From assembly GCF_001654495.1 (NCBI RefSeq), contig NZ_CP015849.1:4873501-4937500 (forward strand): a DNA stretch of 64,000 nt, read 5' to 3'. This document shows positions 42,601 to 52,450 of the stretch, one piece after another. The position numbers were made by a program, and so were the translations under genes. The DNA is from Streptomyces sp. SAT1 (GTDB lineage Bacteria > Actinomycetota > Actinomycetes > Streptomycetales > Streptomycetaceae). The notes under the pieces were generated by a model. That model did no database searches, was not told the origin of the DNA, and saw only the letters and a list, made by a program, of their open reading frames with translations. Numbering within the stretch: the stretch's first letter is position 1; every line of letters begins with the position of its first letter.

Positions 42601-43459
42601 CCTGCCAGAACTCGAAGAAGTTCAGCGTCTCGGCCTTCTTGATCGCCGCGACGACGAGCTGGCGGTCGCCGTTGGGCTTGACCAGGTCGATGGCGAGACC
42701 GAGGTTGATGTGGTCCGGCTTGACCAGGGTCGGCTTGCCGTCCTTCTCGGCGAACGAGTTGTTCATCGAGGGCATGGCCTTGATGGCCTGGACCATCGCG
42801 TAGCCGATGAGGTGCGTGAAGGAGATCTTCCCGCCGCGGGCCCGCTTGAGGTGGTTGTTGATGACGATGCGGTTGTCGAACAGCAGCTTCACCGGGACGG
42901 CGCGCACGGACGTGGCCGTGGGCAGCTCCAGGGAGGCGTTCATGTTCTTGGCGACCGCGGCGGACGGGCCGCGCAGCGTCACGAACTCGGGACCGGCCGG
43001 TGCCTCGGCGGCGGGCTCCGCCTTGGCGGGCGCCGGCTTCGCGGCGGCCGGGGCGGCCTTCGCGGGGGCCGGGGCCTGCGCGGCGGGCTTCGCCGGGGCG
43101 GGGGCCGGGGCGGGCTGCGCCGGAGCCGGAGCGGCGGGCTGCGCGGCGGCGGGTGCGGCCGGGGCCTGCGCGGCGGGCTTCGCCGGGGCGGCGGGCGCCG
43201 CCTGGGGAGCCGTGGTGGTGCCCGCGGCCCCCGCGGCCGCGGTACCCGCCGGAGCCGTGGAGGCAGCGGCGGCGGCTCCCGGCTTGTAATCGGCGAAGAA
43301 GTCCCACCAGGCACGGTCTACCGAGTTCGGGTCCTGGAGGTACTGCTGATAGATCTCGTCGACGAGCCACTCGTTGGCACCGAACGCGGCCGCGGGGTTC
43401 TTCCCGGCTTGGTCGGTCTCGGTGGAGATGCTCGAGTTACTGGGGGACTGTGGCGACAC
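39629..43459 (-). CDS. kgd: Multifunctional 2-oxoglutarate decarboxylase/dehydrogenase E1 with succinyltransferase E2 domain
   Basis: A 1276-residue protein, the actinobacterial E1-E2 fusion. Residues 1-60 are the E1 N-helix ([20 protein letters not shown]), 60-155 an Ala/Pro/Lys linker, about 160-400 the E2 catalytic domain with [10 protein letters not shown], and the remainder the thiamine-diphosphate E1 ([27 protein letters not shown]). No lipoyl domain is present; it must be supplied by another E2. It oxidises or decarboxylates 2-oxoglutarate in the TCA cycle. GTG 43459 ([10 protein letters not shown]) is chosen, with GAGGG 11 bases upstream. An in-frame GTG further up has no ribosome site. 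Confidence 0.92.
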   Translation of the reverse strand: MSPQSPSNSSISTETDQAGKNPAAAFGANEWLVDEIYQQYLQDPNSVDRAWWDFFADYKPGAAAAASTAPAGTAAAGAAGTTTAPQAAPAAPAKPAAQAPAAPAAAQPAAPAPAQPAPAPAPAKPAAQAPAPAKAAPAAAKPAPAKAEPAAEAPAGPEFVTLRGPSAAVAKNMNASLELPTATSVRAVPVKLLFDNRIVINNHLKRARGGKISFTHLIGYAMVQAIKAMPSMNNSFAEKDGKPTLVKPDHINLGLAIDLVKPNGDRQLVVAAIKKAETLNFFEFWQAYEDIVRRARDGKLTMDDFTGVTVSLTNPGGLGTVHSVPRLMPGQSVIMGVGSMDYPAEFQGTSQDTLNKLGISKVMTLTSTYDHRVIQGAASGEFLRVVANLLLGENGFYDEIFEALRIPYEPVRWLKDIDASHDDDVTKAARVFELIHSYRVRGHVMADTDPLEYQQRKHPDLDITEHGLTLWDLEREFAVGGFAGKSMMKLRDILGVLRDSYCRTVGIEFMHIQDPKQRKWIQDRVERPHSKPEREEQLRILRRLNAAEAFETFLQTKYVGQKRFSLEGGESVIPLLDAVLDSAAESRLDEVVIGMAHRGRLNVLANIVGKSYAQIFREFEGNLDPKSMHGSGDVKYHLGAGGTFTGLDGEQIKVSLAANPSHLETVDPVIEGISRAKQDIINKGGTDFTVLPVAIHGDAAFAGQGVVAETLNMSQLRGYRTGGTVHIVINNQVGFTAAPESSRSSMYATDVARMIEAPIFHVNGDDPEAVVRVARLAFEFRQAFNKDVVIDLICYRRRGHNESDNPAFTQPLMYDLIDKKRSVRKLYTESLIGRGDITLEEAEQALQDYQGQLEKVFTEVREATSQPAVPQSPDPQAGFPVRVSTAISAEVVKRIAESQVNIPDHFTVHPRLLPQLQRRAAMVEDGTIDWGMGETLAIGSLLLEGVPVRLSGQDSRRGTFGQRHAVLIDRETGEDYTPLLYLADEQARYNVYDSLLSEYAVMGFEYGYSLTRPDALVMWEAQFGDFANGAQSVIDEYISAAEQKWGQTSGVTLLLPHGYEGQGPDHSSARIERYLQLCAQNNMTVAMPTLPSNYFHLLRWQVHNPHHKPLVVFTPKSMLRLKAAASKTEEFTTGEFRPVIGDDSVDPSAVKKVVFCAGKVYYDLDAERKKRGATDTAIIRIERLYPLPGAELQAEIKKYPNAEKYLWTQEEPANQGAWPFIALNLIDHLDLAVGADVPHSERLRRISRPHSSSPAVGSAKRHQAEQEQLVREVFEA

Positions 43460-43740
43460 GGCGGCAACCGCCCTCTTCCGCTTCACAAGGTGATGGACAG
43501 CGGGAATAAAGGCTACGCCTCCAAGACCGTGAAGGTCAGGTCGAGCCGGTTCATCGTCGCGTAAGTCACATCGAAAGCTGTGTTTCGGGGCTTGAAATGG
43601 CGGGAAACAAGCGTGGTTCGCCTGTCGTGGGCAAGGGGCCATCCGGGCCTGACCCGGCGCGGATGCAGGCCCCTGCCTGATCACACGTGTCCGGCTGGGC
43701 GGATGCTCGTGGATCTTGGGGTTCCGGCTCCGACTTTACG

Positions 43741-44859
43741 TCAACTTGGCAGAGAGGGAAGCCCGGGAAGAGTGATGCGGATCCGGCAGCCGCGCTCGGA
43801 TTCGGCCACCCCGATCCGGCCGCCGTGCAGATCCACCGCCCAGCGGGCGATCGCCAGGCCGAGCCCGGTCCCGCCGTCGCTCCCCGGGCCGTGCGGCCGG
43901 CTCACCGCGCCCCGGTTGAAACGCTCGAAGACGCGGTGCCACTCGGAGCGGGGTATGCCCGGCCCCTCGTCGATGACCTCCAGGTCCAGCGACTGGGGCT
44001 GCGCCCCGCGCCGCGCCTTGACCGTCACCCGGCCGTGCGGCGGGCTGTGCTTGACCGCGTTGTCGATCAGGTTGGCGACCACCTGGTGGATCCGCTCCGG
44101 GTCCGCGTGCGCGGTCAGGTCCAGCGGGGACACGTCGAGCCGCAGATGGACGTCGGTGCGGGTGTGGCTGCCCGAGCCCGAGGCCATGCCCGCGCGCGCG
44201 GAGGCCACCATGTTGGCCTCCTTCAGCACGCCCGACAGATACGGCCACACCTCGAAGCGCCGCTTCTTCAGCGGCACCACGCCGTTGTCCAGGCGGGACA
44301 GGTCCAGCAGGGTCTCCACCAGGCGGCCCAGCCGCTCGGTCTGCTTCAGGGCCGTGCGCATGGTCTCGGCGTCGGCCTCGGTGACCCCGTCGACGATGTT
44401 CTCCAGCACCGCGCGCAGGCCCGCGATCGGCGTGCGCAGCTCGTGCGAGACATTCGCCACCAGCTCCTTGCGCTGGCGGTCCTGGGCGGCCAGCTCGTCC
44501 GCCATGCGGTTGATCGTCTGCGCCAGGTCGCCCAGCTCGTCGCGGCGGTTCTCGCGCACCCGGCGCGTGTAGTCGCCGTGCGAGATGGACCGGGCCACCG
44601 CGTTCATCTCGTCCAGCGGGGCGGTCAGCGAGTGCGCCACGAACTGGGTGATCAGCAGCGTGGCGATCATGGAGAAGACCATGATGAAGCGCAGCTCGGT
44701 CTTGGTGTGCACCGCGATCATCGACAGGCCGGTGGTGATCAGCACCGCGATGACGACCAGCGCGCCCAGCTTGGTCTTGACCGAGAAGGGGTGGCGGACC
44801 CGCCCGCCACCGCCCCAGGGGTCCCGCTGGTCCGCGTGCGCCGCCGGCCCGCCGCTCAT
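43741..44859 (-). CDS. Membrane sensor histidine kinase
   Basis: A 372-residue HAMP-HisKA-HATPase kinase. Two membrane segments (about 30-48 and 56-76) with almost no extracytoplasmic loop suggest intramembrane or cytosolic sensing. HAMP follows (FVAHSLTAPLDEMNAVARSI), then H-box ANVSHELRTPIAGL near residue 150, N-box LIDNAVKHSPP and G-box DEGPGIP, GGTGLGLAI. Its ATG overlaps the regulator's stop (ATGA). The signal is unknown. Confidence 0.9.
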   Translation of the reverse strand: MSGGPAAHADQRDPWGGGGRVRHPFSVKTKLGALVVIAVLITTGLSMIAVHTKTELRFIMVFSMIATLLITQFVAHSLTAPLDEMNAVARSISHGDYTRRVRENRRDELGDLAQTINRMADELAAQDRQRKELVANVSHELRTPIAGLRAVLENIVDGVTEADAETMRTALKQTERLGRLVETLLDLSRLDNGVVPLKKRRFEVWPYLSGVLKEANMVASARAGMASGSGSHTRTDVHLRLDVSPLDLTAHADPERIHQVVANLIDNAVKHSPPHGRVTVKARRGAQPQSLDLEVIDEGPGIPRSEWHRVFERFNRGAVSRPHGPGSDGGTGLGLAIARWAVDLHGGRIGVAESERGCRIRITLPGLPSLPS

Positions 44860-45593
44860 GGGGTGGGCGTCTCCAGCGCGTAGCCCACGCCGTGCACGGT
44901 GCGGATCCGCTCGGCGCCGATCTTCCGGCGCAGCGCCTTGATGTGGCTGTCGACGGTCCGGGTGCCCGAGGCGTCCGCCCAGTCCCACACCTCCGCCAGC
45001 AGCTGCTCGCGGGAGAGCACCGCGCGCGGGGTGTTGGCCAGGCACACCAGCAGGTCGAACTCGGTCGGCGTGAGGTGGACGTCCTCGCTGCGCACCCGGA
45101 CCCTGCGCTGCGCGTGGTCGATCTCCAGCTCGCCCAGGCGCAGGATGCCGCTGCGCGGGGTCGCTGCGGCCAGCGCCGCCCGCTCCACCCGGCGCAGCAG
45201 GACGTGCACGCGGGCGGCCAGCTCCCGCATCGAGAACGGCTTGGTCATGTAGTCGTCGGCGCCGACCCCGAGCCCGACCAGCATGTCGGTCTCGTCGTCG
45301 CGCGCGGTGAGCATCAGCACCGGGACCGGCCGCTGGGCCTGCACCCGGCGGCAGACCTCCAGGCCGTCGAAGCCGGGCAGCATGATGTCGAGGATCAGCA
45401 GGTCGGGCTGCCATGCCTCGGCGGTGTCGACGGCGCTCGGCCCGTCACCCGCGGTCTGCACCAGGAAACCCTCGGCGCGCAGACGGGTGGCGATGGCGTC
45501 CATGATGGTCTGGTCGTCCTCGACCACCAGGACCCGGCGCTGGGCTCCCGGCCCGGCCGTCGTGCCGCCCTGCGCGGTGTGTGTCTGCTCCAT
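44856..45593 (-). CDS. OmpR-type response regulator
   Basis: A 245-residue regulator with a receiver domain (VLVVEDDQTIMDAI; phospho-acceptor Asp in LLILDIMLPG; Lys in YMTKPFSM) and a winged-helix output (LTPTEFDLLVCLANTPRAVL, VDSHIKALRRKIG). ATG 45593 with AGGGGCGGG upstream is preferred over an in-frame ATG 48 bases earlier that lacks a ribosome site. It is co-transcribed with the kinase gene. The target genes are unknown. Confidence 0.9.
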   Translation of the reverse strand: MEQTHTAQGGTTAGPGAQRRVLVVEDDQTIMDAIATRLRAEGFLVQTAGDGPSAVDTAEAWQPDLLILDIMLPGFDGLEVCRRVQAQRPVPVLMLTARDDETDMLVGLGVGADDYMTKPFSMRELAARVHVLLRRVERAALAAATPRSGILRLGELEIDHAQRRVRVRSEDVHLTPTEFDLLVCLANTPRAVLSREQLLAEVWDWADASGTRTVDSHIKALRRKIGAERIRTVHGVGYALETPTP

Positions 45594-45717
45594 CGCCCGC
45601 CCCTGAGGTGTGCTTTCCGGAATCATGTGGGGTGATTCCATGACTGCGCGTGGTCGCGATCGACGCTTGAATGATCGGCGTCAGGGAAGCAGCGTACGGG
45701 GAGTCACGGTGCCTTTG

Positions 45718-46395
45718 CTATCCAGCCCGGACGGCGAGGTGCACGACGTCCGGTACGCCCCGGGCAACCGGGATCTCTTCGGTGCGCACCTGCTGGAACC
45801 CGACATTCCACAAGGTTCCTTCAAATTCCGGAGAGGGTTTCGCCGACCACACCGCGAGGACGCCGCCGGGTCTCAACACCCGTGCGCAGCTTGCCAGTCC
45901 GGACGGTGCGTACAGCTCGCCGTTGCCCTCGGTGACGGTCCAGCCGGGGCCGTTGTCGATGTCCAGGCAGAGCGCGTCGAACGTGGCGGAAGTCTCATTG
46001 ACGTAGGTGACGAGGTCCGTCTCCACGATCTCGGTGCGCTCGTCGGCGAGGGCCCGCGCGGTGAGCGCGGAGAGCGGTCCCGCGCGGTGCCAGCCGACGA
46101 TCGCGGACTCCCGCTCGACGACCGTGATCCGGCCCCAGCGGGGCTCGGCCGCGGCGTGCGCGAGTGAGAAGCCGACGCCCAGCCCGCCGATCAGCACGCG
46201 CGGTGCCGGGCGGCCGTCCAGCGCGGCGAGGGCGGCGTCCACGAGCAGCCGTTCGGAACGGCCGTCGGAGGTGTCCATCAGGAAGCAGCCGTTGACGATG
46301 ATCTGCAGCAACTCGCCGTGCCGGCGCAGCACGACCTCTCCGTGGGGTCCCTCGCGGCGGTCCAGCACCACGGGAGTCTCGTGCGAGGCGTTCAT
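45718..46395 (-). CDS. Spermidine-synthase-fold methyltransferase-like protein
   Basis: A 225-residue Rossmann-fold protein: RVLIGGLGVGFSLAHAA near residue 67 and ITVVERESAIVGWHR near residue 88 match the nucleotide site of the spermidine/spermine synthase superfamily. The Asp pair that binds polyamines is not clear, so polyamine synthesis is doubtful and a SAM-binding role is safer. Monocistronic, 124 bp from the two-component operon in the same direction. Confidence 0.75.
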   Translation of the reverse strand: MNASHETPVVLDRREGPHGEVVLRRHGELLQIIVNGCFLMDTSDGRSERLLVDAALAALDGRPAPRVLIGGLGVGFSLAHAAAEPRWGRITVVERESAIVGWHRAGPLSALTARALADERTEIVETDLVTYVNETSATFDALCLDIDNGPGWTVTEGNGELYAPSGLASCARVLRPGGVLAVWSAKPSPEFEGTLWNVGFQQVRTEEIPVARGVPDVVHLAVRAG

Positions 46396-46615
46396 GAGGT
46401 CATCCTGCCCGAACAGGGGCTTGCCGCCACCTGGATCACGGGTGACACGGGTCGAACGCCGTACGAGGACGGGCCGTTCGCGCACCGGCCGGGAACAGAA
46501 CCGTGCACAGCAGGAAGTTAATAGGTTGCTGTGAATCGGCTGCCCGGTGGCGCCGGTGATGGACAGCCGCTCCCGGGACGCGAAGGGTTGGGGGCACGAC
46601 GGAAGGAGCGCCACC

Positions 46616-47422
46616 GTGGAACGGACTGCGGACCCCGAGGCCGCGGCCCCGCCCCGCCCGGACGGCGCACCGCGCCCTCTGGAGGGCGTGCCGCGGCAAC
46701 GGCCCCGGCTGGAGGCGGCACCCGCGGACGCGCCGGCGGCCCCGCCGCTGCTCGTGGGCCCCGGCGCCGCCGCCGCTGCCCTGGGCGTGCGGTGGGGCGA
46801 CCGGCTCCGCCGGGTCCTGCCCGGCCCCCGCCGTACGCCCTTCACGTTCTGGTACGCGCTCGTGCTGGTCCTCACCTCGCTCGTCACCGAGTACGCCCCC
46901 GCCTCCGTGGTGGACGCGCTGTACCGCAGTTCCAGCACGGACGTCGCGCACCTGGTACGGGACCCGGTGCGGGTGCTGGCCGGGAGCGCGCTGTGGATCG
47001 CGGGCGGGGTCGTGTCGGCGTACTCCCTGTGCTTCCTGCTGGTGCTCACCGCGCTGGAGCTCAGGACCGGCGCGCGGCGCACCGCCGGGGTGTTCCTGCT
47101 CGGGCATGTGGTCGCCACCCTGGCCACCGAGGTGCCGGTCGGGCTCGCGGTGCTGGCCGGGCGGCTCCCGGCCGGGGCGCTGCACCGTCTGGACTACGGG
47201 ATCAGCTTCGGCGTCGCCGCCAGCGTCGGCGCGCTCTGCGGCCTGCTGCGCCCCTGGCTGCGCTGGCCCGCGCTGACGGTGTTCGCCGGGATGCTGCTGG
47301 ACGACCTGGCGTCCTTCACCGACCCGATGACCTCCTGCGGCCACCTCATCGCGCTGGCGGTGGGGGTGGGCTGCTGGCCGGTGCTGCGGCGCGGGCCGGG
47401 GCTCTGGAGCGATGACAGGTAG
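46616..47422 (+). CDS. Rhomboid-like integral membrane protein
   Basis: A 268-residue protein: a disordered Pro/Ala/Arg N-terminus (about 1-75) and six or so membrane segments. GISFGVAASVGALCG holds a Gly-x-Ser like the rhomboid nucleophile region, and SCGHLIALAVG offers the His, so intramembrane protease activity is possible but not certain. GTG 46616 is chosen because AAGGAG precedes it by eight bases; upstream in-frame codons are low-complexity. Confidence 0.75.
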   Translation: MERTADPEAAAPPRPDGAPRPLEGVPRQRPRLEAAPADAPAAPPLLVGPGAAAAALGVRWGDRLRRVLPGPRRTPFTFWYALVLVLTSLVTEYAPASVVDALYRSSSTDVAHLVRDPVRVLAGSALWIAGGVVSAYSLCFLLVLTALELRTGARRTAGVFLLGHVVATLATEVPVGLAVLAGRLPAGALHRLDYGISFGVAASVGALCGLLRPWLRWPALTVFAGMLLDDLASFTDPMTSCGHLIALAVGVGCWPVLRRGPGLWSDDR

Positions 47423-47437
47423 CAGCCCGCGGTTGCG

Positions 47438-47443
47438 TAGTGT
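47438..47443 (+). promoter_or_regulatory. Putative -10 box for a leaderless lipoprotein transcript
   Basis: TAGTGT ends seven bases before the ATG at 47451; no ribosome site precedes that ATG. ATGACA lies about 20 bp further up, a longer spacer than usual. Confidence 0.4.
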
Positions 47444-47450
47444 GATCATC

Positions 47451-48092
47451 ATGCGACCGAAGGTTGTCATCATCCTGTCCGTGGCCGGTCTGCTGGTCAC
47501 GGGATGCGGCGGGAACGGGAAGTCCGGTCCGGGGGACGCCGGTGCCGAGGCATCGGCGTCGTCGCCCGGCCCGGCGGCGATGGCGCAGCGGCTGGCGCGG
47601 CCGGGCGAGAGCCCGGACCCGGAGCCGTCCCCCTCGCCCGCCGCGGGTGCGCCGTTCGCCGAGCAGCTCGCGTACGAACTGCGCTCCAGGACACTCGAGA
47701 TGGCCGCCGCCCCCGGCAGCACGACCGGGAAGTGCCCGAAGACCGCGGTCTCGAAGAAGGGCGCGAAGGTCACGTGCACCACCACCTACGAGGGCCTGGA
47801 GGTCCGCTGGGACGTGACCCTCGGCGACAAGGCCCCCTGGTCGGTCTCCGGTGACTACGTGTCCTACAAGGCCGTTCCCGACCGGGGGATCCTCACCCGG
47901 GACGGGGTGGCCCGCCTCTTCTACGGCAACTTCAGCCCCGAGTACCTGCTGTGCAACGACATCCCCAGGGCCGTCCTCGCACCGCTGAACGCCAAGTCCG
48001 CCTACACCTGCGAGCCGGTCGACAAGGGGAAGAAGCCGCTCGGGTACGGCACCCCGGTCCGCGCCACCGAGAACGGACCCCGCGCCTACTGA
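47451..48092 (+). CDS. Secreted lipoprotein, DUF4333-like
   Basis: A 213-residue protein with a lipoprotein signal (MRPKVVIILSVAGLLVTGCG, Cys19 the lipidated residue), a Pro/Ser/Ala linker to about residue 70, and a C-terminal domain with two Cys (GKCPKTAVSKKGAKVTCTTT) resembling DUF4333. Function unknown. It is 28 bp after the rhomboid-like gene but has its own likely promoter. Its end overlaps the convergent DUF4259 gene by seven bases. Confidence 0.75.
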   Translation: MRPKVVIILSVAGLLVTGCGGNGKSGPGDAGAEASASSPGPAAMAQRLARPGESPDPEPSPSPAAGAPFAEQLAYELRSRTLEMAAAPGSTTGKCPKTAVSKKGAKVTCTTTYEGLEVRWDVTLGDKAPWSVSGDYVSYKAVPDRGILTRDGVARLFYGNFSPEYLLCNDIPRAVLAPLNAKSAYTCEPVDKGKKPLGYGTPVRATENGPRAY

Positions 48093-48552
48093 CCGGCGAT
48101 CCGCTCCGTCCGGGGCGCCGGGCCGGTCAGGCCGGGGTTGGGCCGGTCCGCCGCGGGGTGGGCCGCGAGGGCGGCGCGGAGCCGGTCCATGGCCGCCTTC
48201 CAGGGGGCGCTGTCCGACTCTGCCCACAGTTCGAGGAGTTCGGACTCCTCGGTGAGGACGCGGTCGAGGGCGCGCAGGGCGGGGGCGCGCAGGCCGGTGA
48301 GGTCGGGGAGGGGCTGCCGGGGGCCGTAGGCGGAGGCGGCGGGGGCGCCGCCGGGGCGCTGGGCGGCGACCAGGGCCGCCGCCGCGACGGCTTCCTCGCC
48401 GATCTCCGAGTCGAGGTAGCCGGTCGTGTCGGCCGCGCGGGTCAGCGCGGCGAGGACAGGTCCCGCCGCGCGTCGGCGGAGGCGTCGTCCAGGGCGCCGC
48501 TCCAGTCCGCCGCGGTGTCGTTGTCGAAGGGTCCGATGTCCCAGGTGCCCAT
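48086..48552 (-). pseudogene. DUF4259 gene interrupted by a -1 frameshift
   Basis: The N-terminus MGTWDIGPFDNDTAADWSG (from ATG 48552) and the C-terminal part with AAALVAAQRPGGAPAASAYG and LRALDRVLTEESELLELW are both DUF4259, but lie in different frames. The first frame stops at 48442. Adding one C in the run GAGGACAGG (48452-48460) would restore a product of about 155 residues. It is either a genuine inactivating deletion or a sequencing error. DUF4259 has no known function. Confidence 0.8.
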
Positions 48553-48759
48553 GTGTCTCTCCCGGCTGTGGTGATGTCCGGGCAGCGTGACAGGTGCCAC
48601 TGACATCGGGCCCGCCGTGCGTGACATCGGGCCCGCCGTACGGGATCTCCCTGGTCCGGCGCCTGCGCACCGGCCCGCGCCGCACCCCGCGGAATATCCC
48701 GCTGCCCGTGATCGCTGACGGCGAACAAACACCGGGGAACAATCGCCCGCTCCCAAGCA

Positions 48760-48778
48760 TTGAGTCGGCATAGCTCAA
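48760..48778. promoter_or_regulatory. HAIR-type HspR operator upstream of lon
   Basis: TTGAGTCGGCATAGCTCAA matches the HAIR element core TTGAGT-N7-ACTCAA with one change. It ends 22 bp before the lon ATG. lon is a reported member of the HspR/HAIR regulon in Streptomyces, so heat induction by loss of HspR repression is expected. Confidence 0.75.
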
Positions 48779-48800
48779 CTTGACTGCCGAAGGGGAGATC

Positions 48801-51230
48801 ATGGCTGCTGAGTCCACGGCGTTCACACCGCTCACTCTGCCTGTGCTGCCGCTCGATGACGAGGTCGTGCTGCCCGGCATGGTGGTTCCGCTGGACCTGA
48901 GTGATGCCGAGGTGCGGGCCGCGGTGGAGGCCGCGCAGGCCGCCGCCCGGTCCGAGCCCGGCAAGCCCAGGGTGCTGCTGGTGCCGCGCATCGAGGGGAC
49001 GTACGCCAAGACCGGTGTGCTGGGCACCGTCGAGCAGGTCGGACGGCTGGCCGACGGCGACCCGGGCGCGCTGATCCGCGGCCGGGGCCGGGTGAGCATC
49101 GGCGCCGGGACCACCGGGCCGGGCGCCGCGCTGTGGGTCGAGGGCACCCGGATCGACGAGACCGTCCCGGAGCCGCTGCCCGGCCAGGTCGCGGAGTTGG
49201 TGAAGGAGTACAAGGCCCTCGCCACCGCCTGGCTGCGCAAGCGCGGCGCCTGGCAGGTGGTCGACCGGGTCCAGGCCATCGACGACGTCTCCGCGCTCGC
49301 CGACAACTCCGGCTACTCGCCGTTCCTCACCACCGAACAGAAGATCGAACTGCTGGAGACCGCCGAGCCGGTGGCCCGGCTGCGGCTCGCCACCCGGCAG
49401 CTGCGCGACCACCTCGCCGAGCAGGACGTCGCCGAGACCATCGCCAAGGACGTCCAGGAGGGCGTCGACAAGCAGCAGCGCGAGTTCCTGCTGCGCCGTC
49501 AGCTCGAAGCGGTCCGCAAGGAGCTGCGCGAGCTGAACGGCGAGAGCGGCGGCGAGGGCGAGGAGTCCGACGACTACCGCGCCCGCGTCGAGGCCGCCGA
49601 CCTGCCCGAGAAGGTGCGCGAGGCGGCGCTCAAGGAGGTCGACAAGCTGGAGCGCGCCTCCGACCAGTCGCCCGAGGGCTCCTGGATCCGCACCTGGCTC
49701 GACACGGTCCTGGAGATGCCGTGGAACGAGCGGACCGAGGACGCCTACGACATCCAGGGCGCCAAGGACGTCCTGGACGCCGAGCACGCGGGCCTGAAGG
49801 ACGTGAAGGAGCGCATCACCGAGTACCTGGCGGTGCGCAAGCGGCGCGACGACCGCGGCCTCGGCGTGATCGGCGGGCGGCGCGGCGGTGCCGTGCTCGC
49901 GCTCGTCGGCCCGCCCGGGGTCGGCAAGACCAGCCTGGGCGAGTCCGTGGCGCACGCGATGGGCCGCAAGTTCGTCCGCGTCGCCCTCGGCGGCGTCCGC
50001 GACGAGGCGGAGATCCGCGGCCACCGGCGCACCTACGTCGGCGCGCTGCCCGGCCGGATCGTGCGGGCCGTCAAGGAGGCCGGTTCGATGAACCCGGTGG
50101 TCCTGCTCGACGAGATCGACAAGGTCGGCTCCGACTACCGCGGCGACCCGGCGGCGGCCCTGCTGGAGGTCCTGGACCCGGCGCAGAACCACACCTTCCG
50201 GGACCACTACCTGGAGGTCGAGCTGGACCTGTCGGACGTGGTCTTCCTGGCCACGGCCAACGTCCTGGAGGCGATCCCGGAGGCGCTGGCCGACCGGATG
50301 GAGATCGTGCGCCTGGACGGCTACACCGAGGACGAGAAGGTCGTCATCGCCCGCGACCACCTGCTCCCGCGCCAGCTGGAGCGGGCCGGTCTCGGCGCCG
50401 ACGAGGTCACCATCGAGGAGGGCGCGCTGCGCAGGCTGGCGGGCGAGTACACCCGCGAGGCGGGCGTGCGCACCCTGGAGCGCTCGGTGGCGCGGCTGCT
50501 GCGCAAGATCGCCGCCCAGCACGAACTGGGCGAGCGGGAGCTGCCGTTCACCGTCACCGCCGACTCCCTGCGGGCCCTGATCGGCCGGCCGCACCACGTA
50601 CCGGAGTCCGCTCAGGACCCGGCCGAGCGCCGTACGGCCGTGCCGGGCGTGGCGACCGGCCTCGCGGTCACCGGCGCCGGCGGCGACGTGCTCTACGTCG
50701 AGGCGTCCCTCGCCGACCCCGAGACGGGCGCGTCGGGCCTGACGCTGACCGGTCAGCTCGGCGACGTCATGAAGGAGTCCGCGCAGATCGCGCTGAGCTT
50801 CCTGCGCAGCCACGGCGCCGAGCTGGAGCTGCCGGTGGGCGATCTGAAGGACCGGGGCGCGCACATCCACTTCCCGGCGGGCGCGGTCCCCAAGGACGGC
50901 CCGAGCGCCGGTGTCACGATGACGACGGCGCTGGCCTCGCTGCTGTCGGGCCGCCTGGTGCGCACCGACGTGGCGATGACCGGCGAGGTGTCGCTGACCG
51001 GACGGGTGCTGCCCATCGGCGGGGTGAAGCAGAAGCTGCTCGCCGCGCACCGGGTGGGCGTGACCACCGTGATCATCCCCAAGCGCAACGAGCCCGACCT
51101 GGACGACGTCCCGGCGGAGGTGCTGGACAAGCTCGATGTGCACGCCGTCACCGATGTCCGCCAGGTGCTGGAACTGGCCCTGGCGCCCGCGGTGAGCGGC
51201 GCGGAGGAGGAGGTTCCGGCGGCGGCGTGA
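48801..51230 (+). CDS. lon: ATP-dependent endopeptidase La (Lon)
   Basis: An 809-residue LonA protease. The N-domain (about 1-330) has a coiled region, Walker A is [11 protein letters not shown] near residue 374, Walker [12 protein letters not shown] near residue 435, and the Ser-Lys dyad lies in [15 protein letters not shown] near residue 700 and [10 protein letters not shown] about 40 residues on. It degrades misfolded and regulatory proteins in the cytoplasm. ATG 48801 follows AGGGGAG. It is monocistronic with a strong downstream terminator. Confidence 0.95.
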   Translation: MAAESTAFTPLTLPVLPLDDEVVLPGMVVPLDLSDAEVRAAVEAAQAAARSEPGKPRVLLVPRIEGTYAKTGVLGTVEQVGRLADGDPGALIRGRGRVSIGAGTTGPGAALWVEGTRIDETVPEPLPGQVAELVKEYKALATAWLRKRGAWQVVDRVQAIDDVSALADNSGYSPFLTTEQKIELLETAEPVARLRLATRQLRDHLAEQDVAETIAKDVQEGVDKQQREFLLRRQLEAVRKELRELNGESGGEGEESDDYRARVEAADLPEKVREAALKEVDKLERASDQSPEGSWIRTWLDTVLEMPWNERTEDAYDIQGAKDVLDAEHAGLKDVKERITEYLAVRKRRDDRGLGVIGGRRGGAVLALVGPPGVGKTSLGESVAHAMGRKFVRVALGGVRDEAEIRGHRRTYVGALPGRIVRAVKEAGSMNPVVLLDEIDKVGSDYRGDPAAALLEVLDPAQNHTFRDHYLEVELDLSDVVFLATANVLEAIPEALADRMEIVRLDGYTEDEKVVIARDHLLPRQLERAGLGADEVTIEEGALRRLAGEYTREAGVRTLERSVARLLRKIAAQHELGERELPFTVTADSLRALIGRPHHVPESAQDPAERRTAVPGVATGLAVTGAGGDVLYVEASLADPETGASGLTLTGQLGDVMKESAQIALSFLRSHGAELELPVGDLKDRGAHIHFPAGAVPKDGPSAGVTMTTALASLLSGRLVRTDVAMTGEVSLTGRVLPIGGVKQKLLAAHRVGVTTVIIPKRNEPDLDDVPAEVLDKLDVHAVTDVRQVLELALAPAVSGAEEEVPAAA

Positions 51231-51253
51231 CGGGCGTCGCCGGACGAAAGGGG

Positions 51254-51289
51254 GAAGGCCCGGTCCTCCTCGGGGAGGACCGGGCCTTC
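51254..51289. terminator. Bidirectional terminator between lon and the GH25 gene
   Basis: A perfect 16-bp stem (GAAGGCCCGGTCCTCC and GGAGGACCGGGCCTTC) with a TCGG tetraloop, 24 bp after the lon stop and 29 bp from the convergent gene's stop. Confidence 0.88.
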
Positions 51290-51317
51290 GCCGTACGCGC
51301 CCGCGTACGCGTACGGA

Positions 51318-52169
51318 TCAGCCGTTGGCCAGGGCCTTGACCCGGACCAGCGCGCCGTTGAACTTGTCGTGGTCGCCCACCGTCGGGCCGGACGAGGTGT
51401 ACTGCCACATCGTGTAGAAGCCCCAGCCCGCCGGCAGTGTCCCCACGGTCGAGGCGTACCGCGCGATCCACAGCGGGTTCTTGGCGGCGAAGCCGCCGTA
51501 GTTCCCGGTGCACTGGGTCCACCAGGAGGTGGCCGTGTAGATCACGGCGTCCCGGCCGGTGCGCGCCTTGTAGGTGTTGAGGAAGTCGGCGATCCAGCTG
51601 ACCATCGCGCTCGCGGACTTGCCGTAGCAGGCGGCGCCGTAGGGGTTCCACTCGATGTCGAGGGCGCCCGGCAGGGTCTTGCCGTCCTTGGACCAGCCGC
51701 CGCCGTGGTCGACGAAGTAGTTGGCCTGGGCGGCGCCGCTGGTGGTGTCCGGGGTCGCGAAGTGGTACGAGCCGCGGATCATGCCCACGTTGTAGGAGCC
51801 GTTGTACTGCTGGGTGAAGGAGGGGTTCGTGTAGTACGTCCCCTCGGTCGCCTTGGTGTAGGCCCAGCGGACGCCGCTGTTCCACAGGGTGGACCAGGCG
51901 ACGTTGCCCTGGTAGCCGCTGACGTCGACGCCCTCGGTCTGGGTGGCGTCAGCGGAGGTGGGCGTGCCGCTGCGGCCGTCGTGGGCCGCCACGCCGATGC
52001 CCATGTAGGCGGAGCCGCGGGCGGGCGGGGTGGCGGCGGCACCGGCGTCGGCACCTGTGTCGGTGTCGGCGGAGGAGGGCGTGGTGAGGAAGAAGGAGAA
52101 CGCCGCGAGCAGGACTCCCGCGGCGGTCAGCCGCCGCTTGCGGGCCGTTCCGGATCTGTGCACGGGCAT
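51318..52169 (-). CDS. Secreted GH25 muramidase (lysozyme M1-like)
   Basis: A 283-residue protein: a signal peptide (basic start, hydrophobic LLAAFSFFLTTPSSA, cleavage about residue 34), a linker, then a GH25 domain from about residue 75 (EGVDVSGYQGNVAW) with the catalytic acidic pair in GALDIEWNPYG. It hydrolyses the beta-1,4 bond of peptidoglycan outside the cell. ATG 52169 has GGAGG upstream. Divergent from a MarR gene. Confidence 0.9.
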   Translation of the reverse strand: MPVHRSGTARKRRLTAAGVLLAAFSFFLTTPSSADTDTGADAGAAATPPARGSAYMGIGVAAHDGRSGTPTSADATQTEGVDVSGYQGNVAWSTLWNSGVRWAYTKATEGTYYTNPSFTQQYNGSYNVGMIRGSYHFATPDTTSGAAQANYFVDHGGGWSKDGKTLPGALDIEWNPYGAACYGKSASAMVSWIADFLNTYKARTGRDAVIYTATSWWTQCTGNYGGFAAKNPLWIARYASTVGTLPAGWGFYTMWQYTSSGPTVGDHDKFNGALVRVKALANG

Positions 52170-52355
52170 GACGTGCCTCCGAAGTTCGGTGGTGCTCGGT
52201 GGGGGGAAACGCGGGCATGGCCCACGGTCGCACGAGGGGGGCGCGGGCCTGGGGAGACCCGCCGGGAACGACCATGGCGTGGGCATGCCATTGATTGCCT
52301 GACGCAGAAGCTACGCGCGTGGACCGTCGGTGGGAAGAGGGGCCGGAGGCTGCCG

Positions 52356-52384
52356 TTGGTCTACGCCTGCGAAATACTGACCAA
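52356..52384. promoter_or_regulatory. Inverted repeat before the MarR gene
   Basis: TTGGTCT and (T)GACCAA arms, 15 bp apart, lie 67 bp before the MarR start and could be its operator. Weak evidence. Confidence 0.35.
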
Positions 52385-52450
52385 GCTGCGGCGATGGCGG
52401 CGCCCGGCGGTAACTTTCAGGACCGGCAACACTCCAGGGCAGGGGCTGAC

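Noticed and set aside
39161-43564. 1467-codon plus-strand open frame opposite the 2-oxoglutarate decarboxylase gene
   Set aside because: Its product is Leu/Val/Arg/Asp-rich without motifs, whereas the opposite strand encodes recognisable E1 and E2 domains.
47346-51143. 1265-codon minus-strand open frame opposite lon
   Set aside because: Lon is complete with Walker motifs and Ser-Lys dyad; the antisense frame has none.
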